Assembly (NCBI GenBank): GCA_964599655.1
Contig: CAZRGV010000174.1
Coordinates: 1 to 10,872, forward strand
Direction of reading: 5' to 3'
Origin: CAZRGV01 sp964599655
GTDB taxonomy: Bacteria > Planctomycetota > Planctomycetia > Isosphaerales > Isosphaeraceae
Length of the DNA: 10,872 bases
Shown: positions 1 through 7,145 of the stretch, one piece after another
Layout: every line of letters begins with the position of its first letter
Position numbering within the stretch: the stretch's first letter is position 1
Position numbers and translations under genes: made by a program
The notes under the pieces: generated by a model
Told to the model about the DNA's origin: nothing
The model's database searches: none
What the model saw: the letters and a program-made list of their open reading frames with translations, nothing else

Positions 1-2
1 AA

Positions 3-1022
3 TGCGTCGACGATCTGGCGATCATCCGCTCGATGGTCTCGAACTTCTCCGAGCACACAGCGGCCAATTATTTCATGCACACGGGTTCGGGGCTTCAGGG
101 ACGGCCCAGCCACGGGGCCTGGGTCACCTACGGCCTGGGCAGCGAGTGCCAGAATCTGCCCGGCTTCGTCGTTCTGAACAGCGGGCTCATCCCACCCGGC
201 GGCGTCGACTGCTTCAACAGCGGCTTCCTTCCCGCGTCGTATCAGGGTTCGATCTTCAAGGCGGGCGATAACCCCGTGGCGAACGTCGCTCCCGCGGGCG
301 ACCAGCCTCGCAAGCTCGACCTTCTTCGCCGGCTCGACCACGGAGTTCTCGGCCGGATCGGCCATCACGACGCGATCGAGGCATCGATCGCCAATTACGA
401 GCTGGCCGCTCGCATGCAGACGGCCATTCCCGAGCTGACCGACATCTCCGGCGAGACGAAGGCCACACGCGCGCTCTACGGACTCGACGATCCTTACCCC
501 CCCACGCGAATCTACGCGAGACAATGCCTCGTCGCCCGGCGGCTTGTCGAGCGCGGTGTGCGGTTCATTGAGGTGCTTTGCCCGAGCGTCGGCGGCGACC
601 GCTGGGACCAGCACGGCAACCTCAAGGAAGGCCACGCCAATAATGCCCGCGCTACCGACAAGCCCATCGCGGCCCTGATCAAGGATCTGAAAGCGCGCGG
701 ATTGCTCGACTCCACGCTTCTCGTCTGGGGCGGTGAATTCGGCCGAACGCCCATGGCTCAGGGCACCAACGGCCGTGACCACAACCCCTACGGCTTCACC
801 ATGTGGTTGGCCGGCGGTGGCGTCAAGGGCGGCACGATTCATGGCGCGACCGATGACTACGGCTACCACGCCATCGAAGACAAGGTCGAGGTCCACGACC
901 TGCACGCCACAATGCTCCACCTGCTAGGCATCGACCACAAGCGCCTGACGTACCGCTTCAGCGGCCGCGACATGCGATTGACCGACGTCCACGGCGAGGT
1001 GATCCGCCCCATCCTCGCCTGA
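3..1022 (+). CDS. DUF1501 domain protein, 5' end outside window
   Basis: The frame is open from the window edge (first full codon at 3), so the N-terminus and any Tat signal are missing; about 339 residues are visible. Seen in sequence, in visible-residue numbering: a Cys-Val-Asp-Asp-Leu start followed by a Ser-Glu-His-Thr and Asn-Tyr-Phe-Met-His block, WDQHGN at about 201-206, GGEFGRTP at about 243-250, GRDHN at about 257-261, and a C-terminal HDLHATMLHLLG block. These are hallmarks of DUF1501 proteins, which are strongly expanded in planctomycetes and, as I recall, belong to the alkaline-phosphatase/sulfatase-like superfamily. Known members are usually exported and often follow a DUF1549/DUF1553 cytochrome-type gene; that neighbour would lie left of the window. 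The biochemical role of the family is not established. The stop TGA at 1020-1022 is clear. The family call is confident, the function is not. Confidence 0.93.
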   Translation, partial: CVDDLAIIRSMVSNFSEHTAANYFMHTGSGLQGRPSHGAWVTYGLGSECQNLPGFVVLNSGLIPPGGVDCFNSGFLPASYQGSIFKAGDNPVANVAPAGDQPRKLDLLRRLDHGVLGRIGHHDAIEASIANYELAARMQTAIPELTDISGETKATRALYGLDDPYPPTRIYARQCLVARRLVERGVRFIEVLCPSVGGDRWDQHGNLKEGHANNARATDKPIAALIKDLKARGLLDSTLLVWGGEFGRTPMAQGTNGRDHNPYGFTMWLAGGGVKGGTIHGATDDYGYHAIEDKVEVHDLHATMLHLLGIDHKRLTYRFSGRDMRLTDVHGEVIRPILA

Positions 1023-1123
1023 GCCATCGACGCGTGGACGTCCCAGGAACCGATCTCCCTCGCGGCTGCGGCATCGTCCGATCGGGGCATTCCGGCGACG
1101 ACACGATTCCAAGCGCGCTTCGA

Positions 1124-1155
1124 GTTCCGGAGTCTTCGCGAGAAATCTCCTGAAC
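1124..1155. terminator. Hairpin after the DUF1501 gene, possible terminator
   Basis: The arms GTTCCGGAG (1124-1132) and CTCCTGAAC (1147-1155) pair at eight of nine positions, and the interior adds TCT/AGA around a five-base loop, with AAT bulged. No T-run follows on either strand, so intrinsic termination is uncertain. It could instead be an RNA-processing or merely structural element. Confidence 0.3.
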
Positions 1156-1490
1156 GCGGAAGGAATCTGGTCAGCCTCGAACGCTCGGCGATCCCGGGGA
1201 CTCCGTCGTCGGCCTGTCTCGGGAGACCGATCGCCATGGGTCTGCGGCCCCTCAAGGGACAGGACAAATCGGAGCGAGGCCCGGCGTCGTGTCGCCGATC
1301 GCCATCCTCCCCCTGGGCGGATTCGCTACGTGGATCCTCCCCAAACGACGGGCGATTCGATGATCGGCACGGCTCTTGCGTACGAATCTCTCACCTGAGA
1401 ACCAAACGAGACCGCCGTTTCCTGTCGCGGCGTCGTGACTGGCAGGATCACGTCGCGCGCCTCGCATTTCTTCGTCGACCGGGTTTTCGC

Positions 1491-1496
1491 TATAGT
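1491..1496 (+). promoter_or_regulatory. Possible -10 element before the ligase gene
   Basis: TATAGT lies about 77 bases upstream of the GTG start in an otherwise GC-rich region, with only a poor TTCTTC-like -35 at 1468-1473, 17 bases upstream. Planctomycete promoter consensus is poorly defined, so this is a weak guess. Confidence 0.2.
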
Positions 1497-1554
1497 TCTT
1501 GCGTCGGCTCCCGGTCGCGACCAGCCTGCGGGTCGCGCGGGCGAATGATATCTC

Positions 1555-1563
1555 AGGAAGGAG
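1555..1563 (+). promoter_or_regulatory. Shine-Dalgarno site selecting the GTG start at 1573
   Basis: AGGAAGGAG ends nine bases before GTG 1573. It is the strongest ribosome binding site near the 5' end and supports that start over the internal ATG codons further downstream. Confidence 0.7.
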
Positions 1564-1572
1564 CCAGGGGTC

Positions 1573-2982
1573 GTGCGATTCACTTTGCGGGCCTATGCGT
1601 TGTCCCGCGTTCCCAGAATGGCCCCGAATCGAGTCGCGGAACTCCAAACCAGGCGGCTCCGCGCCCTGGTCGGCGCCGCCGTCGAGCGGTCTCCGTTCTT
1701 CCGGGCAAAGTACCGCGGTATCAACCTCGATCGATTCGCGCTGACCGACTTGCCTCCCTCGCACAAGACCGAGCTCATGGCCCACTTCGACGAGGCCGTG
1801 ACCGACCCCGCCATTCGTCGGGCCGAGCTTGAACGGTTCATCGACGACCCTCGAAACGAAGGCACGCGCTTCCTCGGGCGTTACGTCGTCAGCCACACCT
1901 CCGGCAGCCAGGGACAGCCCATGCTCATCCTCCAGGAGCCCCGGCACCTGGAGCTGCTCTTCGGCCTTCAGATGACGCGAGGCAACACCCGGAAGGCCAA
2001 CCTGGTTGAGGCAGTCCGTCGCCTGATCCGGCCGGAACGCCTCGCCGTCTTGCACCTTGATCGCGACTTCTTCCCGACCGCCTCGGCCTTCGAACACATG
2101 CCGGCCGCCGCCAAGCGGTATGTGAAGGTCCTTCGACTGGCCCAGACCGACGCGGACCTGATTGAGCGGCTGAACGCCTTCGAGCCCAACGTGCTGACCG
2201 CCTACGCCGGTGTGCTCGAGATCCTCGCCCTCGAAGAGCTGGCCGGCCGACTTCACCTTCGACCCAGGCTCCGCCAGGTTGTCAGCAACAGCGAGGTCCT
2301 GACCGACCGCGCCCGCGAACGGATCGAGTCCGCCTTTGGTTTGCACGTCCTGAACAACTACGCCGTCGGCGAGTGCCCGTTCCTGACCACCGGATGTACG
2401 ACGGACGACGGCTCGCACGTGAACGCCGACTGGGCCATCCTCGAGGTCGTCGACGACGCCTATCGTCCTGTCCCCGCCGGAACACCCGGAACCAGGGTCC
2501 TCGTCACGAACCTCGCCAACACGACGCAGCCGATCATCCGCTACGAGATCGGCGACGTGGTCACCATGGCCGACGCCCCTTGCGGCTGCGGCAGTCGTCT
2601 CCCTCGCGTCGCTCGCATCGAGGGCCGGGACGCCGACATCTTCTGGATCCGCGACGGCTCGAAGTACCGTCGGGTCATCACCATGGTCTTCACCCACGCC
2701 TTCGAATACCTTCGCCAGGTCCGCGAGTGGCAGGCCATCCAGACCGACCGCAACCGCGTTCAGGTCCGCCTCGAACTCCTCCCGAACACCACGCTCGACG
2801 AGACGCACGCCAGGCGCATCCTCGACCGCCAGATGGCCCTCTACGGTTATCGAGGGCGGCTCGACGTCGCTCTGGAGGTGGTCCCCCGGCTCGAACCCGA
2901 CTCCAAAACCGGCAAGTTCCGCCGGATGATCAGCCTCGTCGGCGTCCCCGACGACCTCGACCACGAGGCCAGGGGCGCGTAG
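1573..2982 (+). CDS. PaaK/CapK-like adenylate-forming ligase
   Basis: 469 residues starting at GTG 1573 behind a strong ribosome binding site, close to the usual length of phenylacetate-CoA-ligase-like proteins (about 430-460). Visible motifs match the ANL adenylating superfamily in order: a phosphate-loop equivalent SHTSGSQGQP at 107-116, NNYAVGE at 261-267, RYEIGD at 323-328, GRDAD at 351-355, and a C-terminal TGK with Lys448 in the place of the catalytic lysine. A CGCG cysteine cluster at 337-340, common in PaaK relatives, follows the RYEIGD block. Known members activate a carboxylic acid with ATP to an acyl-adenylate and usually transfer it to CoA; CapK-type relatives occur in surface-polysaccharide loci. 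The substrate cannot be read from the sequence. No phenylacetate degradation genes are nearby, so paaK is not assigned. The gene stands alone and converges on the SGNH gene, with stops 71 bases apart. Confidence 0.85.
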   Translation: MRFTLRAYALSRVPRMAPNRVAELQTRRLRALVGAAVERSPFFRAKYRGINLDRFALTDLPPSHKTELMAHFDEAVTDPAIRRAELERFIDDPRNEGTRFLGRYVVSHTSGSQGQPMLILQEPRHLELLFGLQMTRGNTRKANLVEAVRRLIRPERLAVLHLDRDFFPTASAFEHMPAAAKRYVKVLRLAQTDADLIERLNAFEPNVLTAYAGVLEILALEELAGRLHLRPRLRQVVSNSEVLTDRARERIESAFGLHVLNNYAVGECPFLTTGCTTDDGSHVNADWAILEVVDDAYRPVPAGTPGTRVLVTNLANTTQPIIRYEIGDVVTMADAPCGCGSRLPRVARIEGRDADIFWIRDGSKYRRVITMVFTHAFEYLRQVREWQAIQTDRNRVQVRLELLPNTTLDETHARRILDRQMALYGYRGRLDVALEVVPRLEPDSKTGKFRRMISLVGVPDDLDHEARGA

Positions 2983-3053
2983 GTTCGTCCGCCGTGTCCG
3001 ACGGGCGATCCGCCGGGATCTCGTCGAAACGACATCCGCAATACCGCCTCGTC

Positions 3054-4325
3054 TCAACGACCGCGAGACTCTTCCATCAAGAGGATCAGCCGCTGGCCAA
3101 CGGCCGAGGCCCAGACCTCCGAGCCGATCGCCGAGAAGTGGTGATCCATGATCCGGCCATTAAACAACGGGCTGGTTCGCACCGTCTCGCCCCGCCGTCG
3201 CGCCGCGATGACCTCTCGAAGATGAGCGTCGGCGAAGGCGTCGGTCGGATCGAGATACTCCCAACCAACCGCCCCCGAAAGCTCGGCCATCCGGCCGGGG
3301 TACGAAGTTCCCAACCTGAGTCCGTCGATCTGCTCCACCACCGGCGCGGGGACGACCAGCCAGATCAACCCCCGCTCCCGGCAAAACTGCCGGATCCGGC
3401 CGAGCCAGTATTGCCCCTCGTTCCAGTCGCCCTGTCCGGCCAGCACCTCCTGCGTGTCGCCGAAATCGTTCGCGTAAACGCCCACCACGACAAACCGCGG
3501 TCGGAACCGGTCCGCGAACTCCACCAGCGAGTAGTAATATTGCTCGGGAGAATAGCCCAGCAGGCCAGTGTTGAGAATTGAAACCTTGTCGCCGAGGTGT
3601 TTCTCCAGGAACCGTCGAAGGCACTCGGCAGGCGCCTCGTCGTTACCAATGAACATCCCCTGCATGAACGAGTCGCCCAGGACGATTCCCCGAACCGTCG
3701 CGGAGGGGTCGGGCTCCGGCCCTCGGAGGCCCCATGAGTTCGTCCTCTGGCCCGAGCCGGCAATGACGACCGCCTCGGCGGCTCGGACCACCTCGGCCAT
3801 CGCCGGAGTGTCGGGCACCAGGAACTGCTCGAGGACGCCCTCTCTCGCGTAGGGGTTCCGGACCCAGATCGACCGGACCTTCGGGCGGAGCCGGTACGAC
3901 CGGCCATGGTCGTCGGCCTCGAACACGAACGGCGAGAGCAGCAGGGTCCGATTGAAATTGCCCCAGCGCAGCAAGGCGTGCTCCGGGTCGAGCCCCGCGC
4001 CTCGGAGCATCGCCCGCATCGCCGGGCTGTACTGTGGAAAGCTCTGTTGATATGTCCGTCGGGCCTCGTCGATGTCGTGCTGGCGACGTCGCCTCTGCTC
4101 CGCCTCGGTCGCGTTTCGGCCCAGGACCCACGCCGCCGCGCGTCGGACCCGCTCCACCGCCTGCCCGGCCAGGTAACGGCCCGAAGGAGGGATCGCGACC
4201 AGCCCCACAAGGACCAGGGCCGTCGCCGCCATGATCCATCGCTTGAACAACCGCTCGAGCGCCTCGACCCGCTCGACGAAGCCCAGCACGCGCTGACGCT
4301 CTCCACGACGCCGTGATCGACGCAC
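3054..4325 (-). CDS. Membrane-anchored SGNH/GDSL hydrolase-like protein
   Basis: 423 residues from GTG 4325; GGGAG four bases upstream is a modest ribosome binding site, and the exact start is not certain. The N-terminus is basic, followed by one hydrophobic segment at about 31-47, which predicts a single-pass anchor with the rest outside the cytoplasm. SGNH blocks seen: GDSFMQG at 217-223 (nucleophile Ser219), LNTGLLGYS at 251-259 (block II Gly), GVYANDFGD at 282-290 (block III Asn286), and DHHFSAIG at 394-401 (block V; Asp394 and His396 as the probable Asp/His pair). Known relatives include acetyl-esterases and AlgX/AlgJ-like polysaccharide O-acetylation factors; which reaction this one performs is not visible. 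It converges on the ligase gene. Its upstream region is interrupted by the assembly gap 74 bases from the start, so its promoter and upstream partner are unknown. Confidence 0.8.
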   Translation of the reverse strand: MRRSRRRGERQRVLGFVERVEALERLFKRWIMAATALVLVGLVAIPPSGRYLAGQAVERVRRAAAWVLGRNATEAEQRRRRQHDIDEARRTYQQSFPQYSPAMRAMLRGAGLDPEHALLRWGNFNRTLLLSPFVFEADDHGRSYRLRPKVRSIWVRNPYAREGVLEQFLVPDTPAMAEVVRAAEAVVIAGSGQRTNSWGLRGPEPDPSATVRGIVLGDSFMQGMFIGNDEAPAECLRRFLEKHLGDKVSILNTGLLGYSPEQYYYSLVEFADRFRPRFVVVGVYANDFGDTQEVLAGQGDWNEGQYWLGRIRQFCRERGLIWLVVPAPVVEQIDGLRLGTSYPGRMAELSGAVGWEYLDPTDAFADAHLREVIAARRRGETVRTSPLFNGRIMDHHFSAIGSEVWASAVGQRLILLMEESRGR

Positions 4326-4652
4326 GCGCTCCCACCCCCTCGCTCTGGCGTTGGCATCGGCCCAGGCCGTGCGCGTGGCACGGACAAGGCCAGGCTATNN
4401 NNNNNNNNCACCATAATTCGAAACCCAGTAACCTGGTAGGGTCCGCCGCCCGCGCAGACCGATCGGGCCCGATGAGGAAGACGGTCCACACGGGCGAACC
4501 CGACCAGGCTTGTTGTCCCGGTCACCTACATAATCTATAATTATAAGTTTGTGACTTGATGTGACATCCCCATGCCGAGAGGACAGAATTGGCGCAACTC
4601 CCATGAGACTAATCCGTTGGAGCCACCTAATCCGAATCAAAATCAATCCGGC
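4326..4652. other. Non-coding stretch with assembly gap and AT-rich patch
   Basis: No recognisable gene. The stretch holds ten N at 4399-4408. Right of the gap is GC-rich sequence with a perfect 12-base palindrome (4462-4473, ATCGGGCCCGAT). Then comes a distinctly AT-richer patch from about 4525 containing the palindrome TATAATTATA at 4536-4545. The shift in base composition fits promoter DNA or imported DNA. Frames crossing the gap are not trustworthy. Confidence 0.6.
4399..4408. other. Assembly gap (10 N)
   Basis: Ten consecutive N. The true length is unknown because a ten-base run is a common scaffold placeholder. Continuity between the SGNH gene and the material to its right is therefore assumed, not shown. 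Confidence 0.98.
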
Positions 4653-5075
4653 TTATAGATCGCAACTCCTGTTCTTTCTTGTTCTTGTACCTCTCTTCTC
4701 GTCAACTCTCTGTTGTAGGGTTAAGAAGTTTGAGTCGAGTGTTATCCCTGCGGCCCGAAGTTGCTGAGTCAGCTCCCATCCCTCCGGCTTGAGCGACTCA
4801 TCGAGCCACGGGCTTCCCACCCGGACCCATTCCCGCAAGTATCGCTCGAAGCTCCAGGGCTCGACGGCCCCTGACCACGAATCATCATCGTTACCGGGCT
4901 CGAATCCGCAGCATGGGCAGATCTGATAGGCAGGATCGCCGTACCAGCGAGCGTAGGGCGGCGGACCGGGGTGTACCAGAGGCGGCGGACCGGGGGGAAG
5001 TCGCGCGTAAGCCGCCTCGGCGAGCCCGGGATAGCCGCAGGCCGGGCAGTAATGGCGTATGAGGACGAGGGACAT
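4653..5075 (-). CDS. CPCC-type cysteine-rich small protein
   Basis: From ATG 5075 the product is 140 residues and begins just before the conserved part. Seen: Tyr-C10-PA-C13-GYPGL, then Ile-C53-P-C55-C56-GFEPGNDD, an ERYLREWVRVGSPW helix-like block at about 77-90, and KPEGWELTQQLR at about 97-107. This matches widespread small proteins with the CPCC cysteine-rich domain, where the four cysteines probably bind one zinc; molecular function is unknown. In-frame starts further upstream (5087, 5174, 5189) would add residues overlapping the transposase relic and lack family-like sequence, so 5075 is preferred although its ribosome binding site is weak. A Pro/Gly-rich insert at 26-43 (PPGPPP and HPGPPP) separates the cysteine pairs and comes from a short DNA duplication. 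The last 15 or so residues are basic and look like read-out into neighbouring DNA. Confidence 0.6.
   Translation of the reverse strand: MSLVLIRHYCPACGYPGLAEAAYARLPPGPPPLVHPGPPPYARWYGDPAYQICPCCGFEPGNDDDSWSGAVEPWSFERYLREWVRVGSPWLDESLKPEGWELTQQLRAAGITLDSNFLTLQQRVDEKRGTRTRKNRSCDL
4957..4995. repeat. Short direct repeat inside the CPCC gene
   Basis: GGCGGCGGACCGGGG occurs at 4957-4971 and again at 4981-4995, with a period of 24 bases. GTACCAG also recurs nearby, at 4941-4947 and 4973-4979. Because 24 is a multiple of three, the duplication keeps frame and produces the repeated Pro-Gly-Pro-Pro-Pro stretch. Confidence 0.8.
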
Positions 5076-5167
5076 AGCCGTCGGCATCTTCGTGTGGACG
5101 GGGGTCGGCCCGAGCGGGACGATGGCGGTTACCACACTGCCTGACACACCGAGCGGAGCCGTCCCCC

Positions 5168-5386
5168 ATGACATCCTCGCATCCGACACCCGCCCCTTGC
5201 CAGTGGTTCTCCTGGCTTGCCGCCCCGTTGGACCGCCGCTCCGCCCCGAGGATTGCCCTCCTCGGCTTCGGGGCCGTCAACGCCAGGGGCCGTCGAACCG
5301 TCACCTCCTGGATCAGGGCCGCCGAACCCAGCGACCAGTTCCGCCCCTGCTACACAGCCGTCGCTGCTGCCGGCAAGCGGGCCGAT
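5168..5386 (+). pseudogene. DDE transposase N-terminal fragment (IS701/IS4-like)
   Basis: About 73 residues from ATG 5168 show a pattern familiar from planctomycete DDE transposases: WFSWLAAPLDRRSAPR, then ARGRRTVTSWIRAA, then SDQFRPCYTAVAAAGKRAD. Intact proteins of this kind exceed 300 residues and carry the catalytic DDE region downstream. Here the match ends at the Asp codon at 5384-5386, after which the frame merely reads the opposite strand of the IS66 relic until a TAG at 5432-5434. All catalytic residues are absent, so this is a dead fragment. Assignment to a transposase is fairly confident; the IS family name is tentative. Confidence 0.6.
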
Positions 5387-5905
5387 CCTTCTTCCAACAG
5401 CGACCGCACGACCGGCCGCAGCCCGGTGACGTAGCTCCGCAGTGTCTGGCGATGGATCGATCCGGCCTACAGCCGCTTCCACCAGCCGAAGATCGACCCG
5501 GAGAAGTGCAGCAGCCTGGCGCCCACCGACTCGCCGCCCGAGGCGTGGTCGATCATCGCCTGCAGATCCCTCCTGAGATGGGCCCAGCAAATTTGCCTGG
5601 CCGGAGCCCGCGCATAGGTGGGGAAGCGGTCGCTGACGATCACCGGGGCGATCGGCTCGCCGACCATCACGTGCAGGGCACCGGCCCCGCGTGAGCGGTC
5701 GATGCGGAAGGCGATGGGGCCGGCGCTTGACGCCGATGGGGTCGCTGGAGGGGGGCTTCGACGAGTTGGATGAGTCCTGGCCGAGGCGGACCTCCAGGTC
5801 GGCGACCCGCTATTCGAGGCGGGCGAAGGCGGCCAGCAGCGCCGCCTGCGCGGCCGGAGGGACTTGCGACCACAACTCCTCGGGAATCGGCGGCTCGACG
5901 CTCAT
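5387..5905 (-). pseudogene. IS66 tnpC transposase relic, internally deleted
   Basis: Starting at ATG 5905, the frame reads MSVEPPIPEELW then PPAAQAALLAAFARLE, and stops at TAG 5812-5810. The same frame continues with RVADLEVRLGQDSSNSSKPPSSDP and KRRP, the classic IS66 leader region. At about 5716-5722 it jumps frame to AFRIDRSR, VIVSDRFPTY, then RQICWAHLRRDLQAM, the IS66 DDE region around the second catalytic Asp. A second in-frame TAG at 5469-5467 is followed by IS66-like sequence up to LLEEG at about 5390. The central 200 or so residues, with the first catalytic Asp, and the whole C-terminus are gone. Two nonsense codons, a frame-changing deletion and a missing end make it clearly non-functional. 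Confidence 0.85.
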
Positions 5906-6025
5906 GCCATCGGTATAACCGCCGCAAGCCGATGGCGCCAGTACCCACTCCCGTGAACGGCGACGACGGAGGAAACCGCACAACCCAGAAACCATGAATC
6001 CGTCAACGCAAGACATTACACATTT

Positions 6026-6904
6026 TTATCTATCATTTTGATCTTTTCTTGCCGAGCCTGCGCGTGAGTCGACAACGGGGTTTCGGAGCACGCCAACCCC
6101 TTCCAGCTCGACCTCGACCATATCGCCCGGCTTGAGGGCCGACGTATGGCCTGGGGTCCCGGTGAAGATCAGGTCACCGGGTTCCAGGGTCACGTGCCGG
6201 CTGATCCAGCTCACGGTGTTGGCCACGCCGTGAATCAGGTCGCTGGTACTCTCGGATTGCACGACCTGGCCGTTGACTCGGGTTTCCAGCTTCAGGTGGT
6301 CGTAGTCGAGGCCCGAGACGATGAACGGTCCGCACGGCCCGAACGTGTCGGAACCCTTGGCGCGCCACCATTGAAGGTCGTTCTTCTGCCAGTCTCGCGC
6401 ACTCACGTCGTTGCCGCAGGTCACGCCCAGCACGTAATCCATCGCCTTGTCAGCCGAAACGTTCTTCGCTCGCTTGCCGATGACGATGACCATCTCTCCC
6501 TCGAAGTGGACATCGTTCGACCCCTCGGGCAGCACGATCGAGCCACCGGTCGACACAAGGCAGGTGGGCAGCTTGAAGAAGATCTCGGGCACCTTCGGCA
6601 CCGGTCGATCACCCACGTGGCTCTTGTAGTTGAGACCGACGGCCAGCACCTTCGCATGCCCTCGGGTGGGAATCAGCAGGGTCACCTCCTTCAGCGGGTA
6701 GGTCTGGTCGGTCTTCGTCCAGGATTCGAAGGGACTGCCATCAATCCGCCGAACGCGATCTCCCTCGACAATCCCATAGGAGACCACGTCGCCCGCCCGG
6801 AACCGGGCATACTTCACGGGATGACCCTCCTCGGCCTGAACGGAGGAGAACCACGATCCGGCGCCAAGCAGCAGGGACAAAATCCAGAATCGCATGTGTC
6901 GCAT
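6026..6904 (-). CDS. Secreted fumarylacetoacetate-hydrolase family protein
   Basis: 292 residues from ATG 6904, chosen because GAGGAA (6911-6916) lies six bases upstream and because this start yields a clean signal peptide: MRHMR, a hydrophobic core at about 6-20, and a probable cut after SVQA at 24. The longer frame to 7039 adds no family-like residues. The FAH fold is plain: VLAVGLNYKSH at 87-96, HFEGEMVIVIGK at 133-144 with metal ligands Glu135 and Glu137, GNDVSARD at 164-171 with Asp166, RAKGSDTFGPCGP at 181-193, and FTGTPGHT at 247-254. Known members hydrolyse, isomerise or decarboxylate 2-oxo-enoate or acylpyruvate substrates with Mg2+ or Mn2+, normally in the cytoplasm. Export is unusual but follows directly from the signal sequence; the substrate is unknown. 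It is divergent from the sulfatase gene. Its stop is five bases from the presumed end of the IS66 relic. Confidence 0.88.
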   Translation of the reverse strand: MRHMRFWILSLLLGAGSWFSSVQAEEGHPVKYARFRAGDVVSYGIVEGDRVRRIDGSPFESWTKTDQTYPLKEVTLLIPTRGHAKVLAVGLNYKSHVGDRPVPKVPEIFFKLPTCLVSTGGSIVLPEGSNDVHFEGEMVIVIGKRAKNVSADKAMDYVLGVTCGNDVSARDWQKNDLQWWRAKGSDTFGPCGPFIVSGLDYDHLKLETRVNGQVVQSESTSDLIHGVANTVSWISRHVTLEPGDLIFTGTPGHTSALKPGDMVEVELEGVGVLRNPVVDSRAGSARKDQNDR

Positions 6905-7145
6905 GATCGATTCCTCACAGAGAAAACGACCGATCGTCAAATGTTCCGCCCGGGTCGACGGGCATGATGGTTGCAGGCAAGTCGTCCAGGTCACATGGTG
7001 ACTCTTCCAGGCGACCGCGGCCGACGTCCCGAGCCTCATTGTGCGCCAGCGTGCGGTTGAAAGCGATCATTCTGGAATGCAAAGTGAACCATTGGTCGCT
7101 CAGGTAGAAATTCTGGAACTCTCTCAAGCTCAAGGAACTCTCGAC
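6905..7145. promoter_or_regulatory. Divergent intergenic region, FAH protein / sulfatase
   Basis: 241 bases between two outward-facing starts, which must hold promoters for both genes. I see no convincing -35/-10 pair. A TTGAAA at 7057-7062 (+) lacks a well-spaced -10, and a TTGACG at 6940-6935 (-) would place its -10 over the ribosome binding site. Frames covering this region on both strands are extensions of the real genes. Confidence 0.45.
6911..6916 (-). promoter_or_regulatory. Shine-Dalgarno site of the FAH-family gene
   Basis: GAGGAA on the minus strand, six bases before ATG 6904. It decides between the signal-peptide start and the upstream in-frame extension. Confidence 0.7.

Larger units (their letters stand above)
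1023..1572. other. Gene-free intergenic stretch
   Basis: About 550 bases lie between the DUF1501 stop and the start of the ligase gene. I find no protein here that resembles a known family; the open frames on both strands are GC-driven. It contains a good hairpin about 100 bases after the DUF1501 stop, a weak -10-like TATAGT at 1491-1496, a GC-rich palindrome GGTCGCGACC at 1513-1522 whose right arm can also pair with 1531-1536, and a strong ribosome binding site at its end. Confidence 0.6.
5168..6021. mobile_element. Two fused insertion-sequence relics
   Basis: The left part (5168-5386) reads on + as the N-terminus of one DDE transposase. The right part (5387-5905) reads on - as remnants of IS66 tnpC. 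The coding similarity switches strand at about 5386/5387 with no spacer. A candidate IS66 outer end is the minus-strand start GTGTAATGTCTTGCG at 6021-6007, five bases from the stop codon of the neighbouring FAH-family gene. No matching opposite end was found, so the element is not mobile by itself. Confidence 0.65.

Noticed and set aside
1252..3057. A 601-residue open frame on the minus strand opposite the ligase gene
   Set aside because: It mirrors the codon pattern of the plus-strand gene, has no recognisable domain, and the opposite strand carries all ANL motifs in order with a strong ribosome binding site. It is a GC-driven shadow.
2373..3581. A 402-residue plus-strand frame spanning the ligase 3' end and the SGNH gene
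   Set aside because: It is rich in Arg, Pro and Gly without motifs and crosses two well-supported genes, so it is a compositional artefact.
5076..5189. Upstream extension of the CPCC protein to the GTG at 5189
   Set aside because: The added residues are antisense to the transposase fragment start and do not resemble the family; conserved sequence begins just after ATG 5075.
5059..5694. A 211-residue plus-strand frame through both transposase relics
   Set aside because: It shows no motif in this frame, while the IS66 relic on the opposite strand and the DDE fragment in another plus frame are recognisable.
6905..7039. 45-residue N-terminal extension of the FAH-family protein
   Set aside because: The internal ATG at 6904 has a good ribosome binding site and produces a signal peptide, whereas the extension has no family-like sequence and lies in the divergent promoter region.
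7041..7145. 35-residue N-terminal extension of the sulfatase
   Set aside because: The Tat signal begins right after ATG 7146, and a ribosome binding site sits eight bases before that codon.
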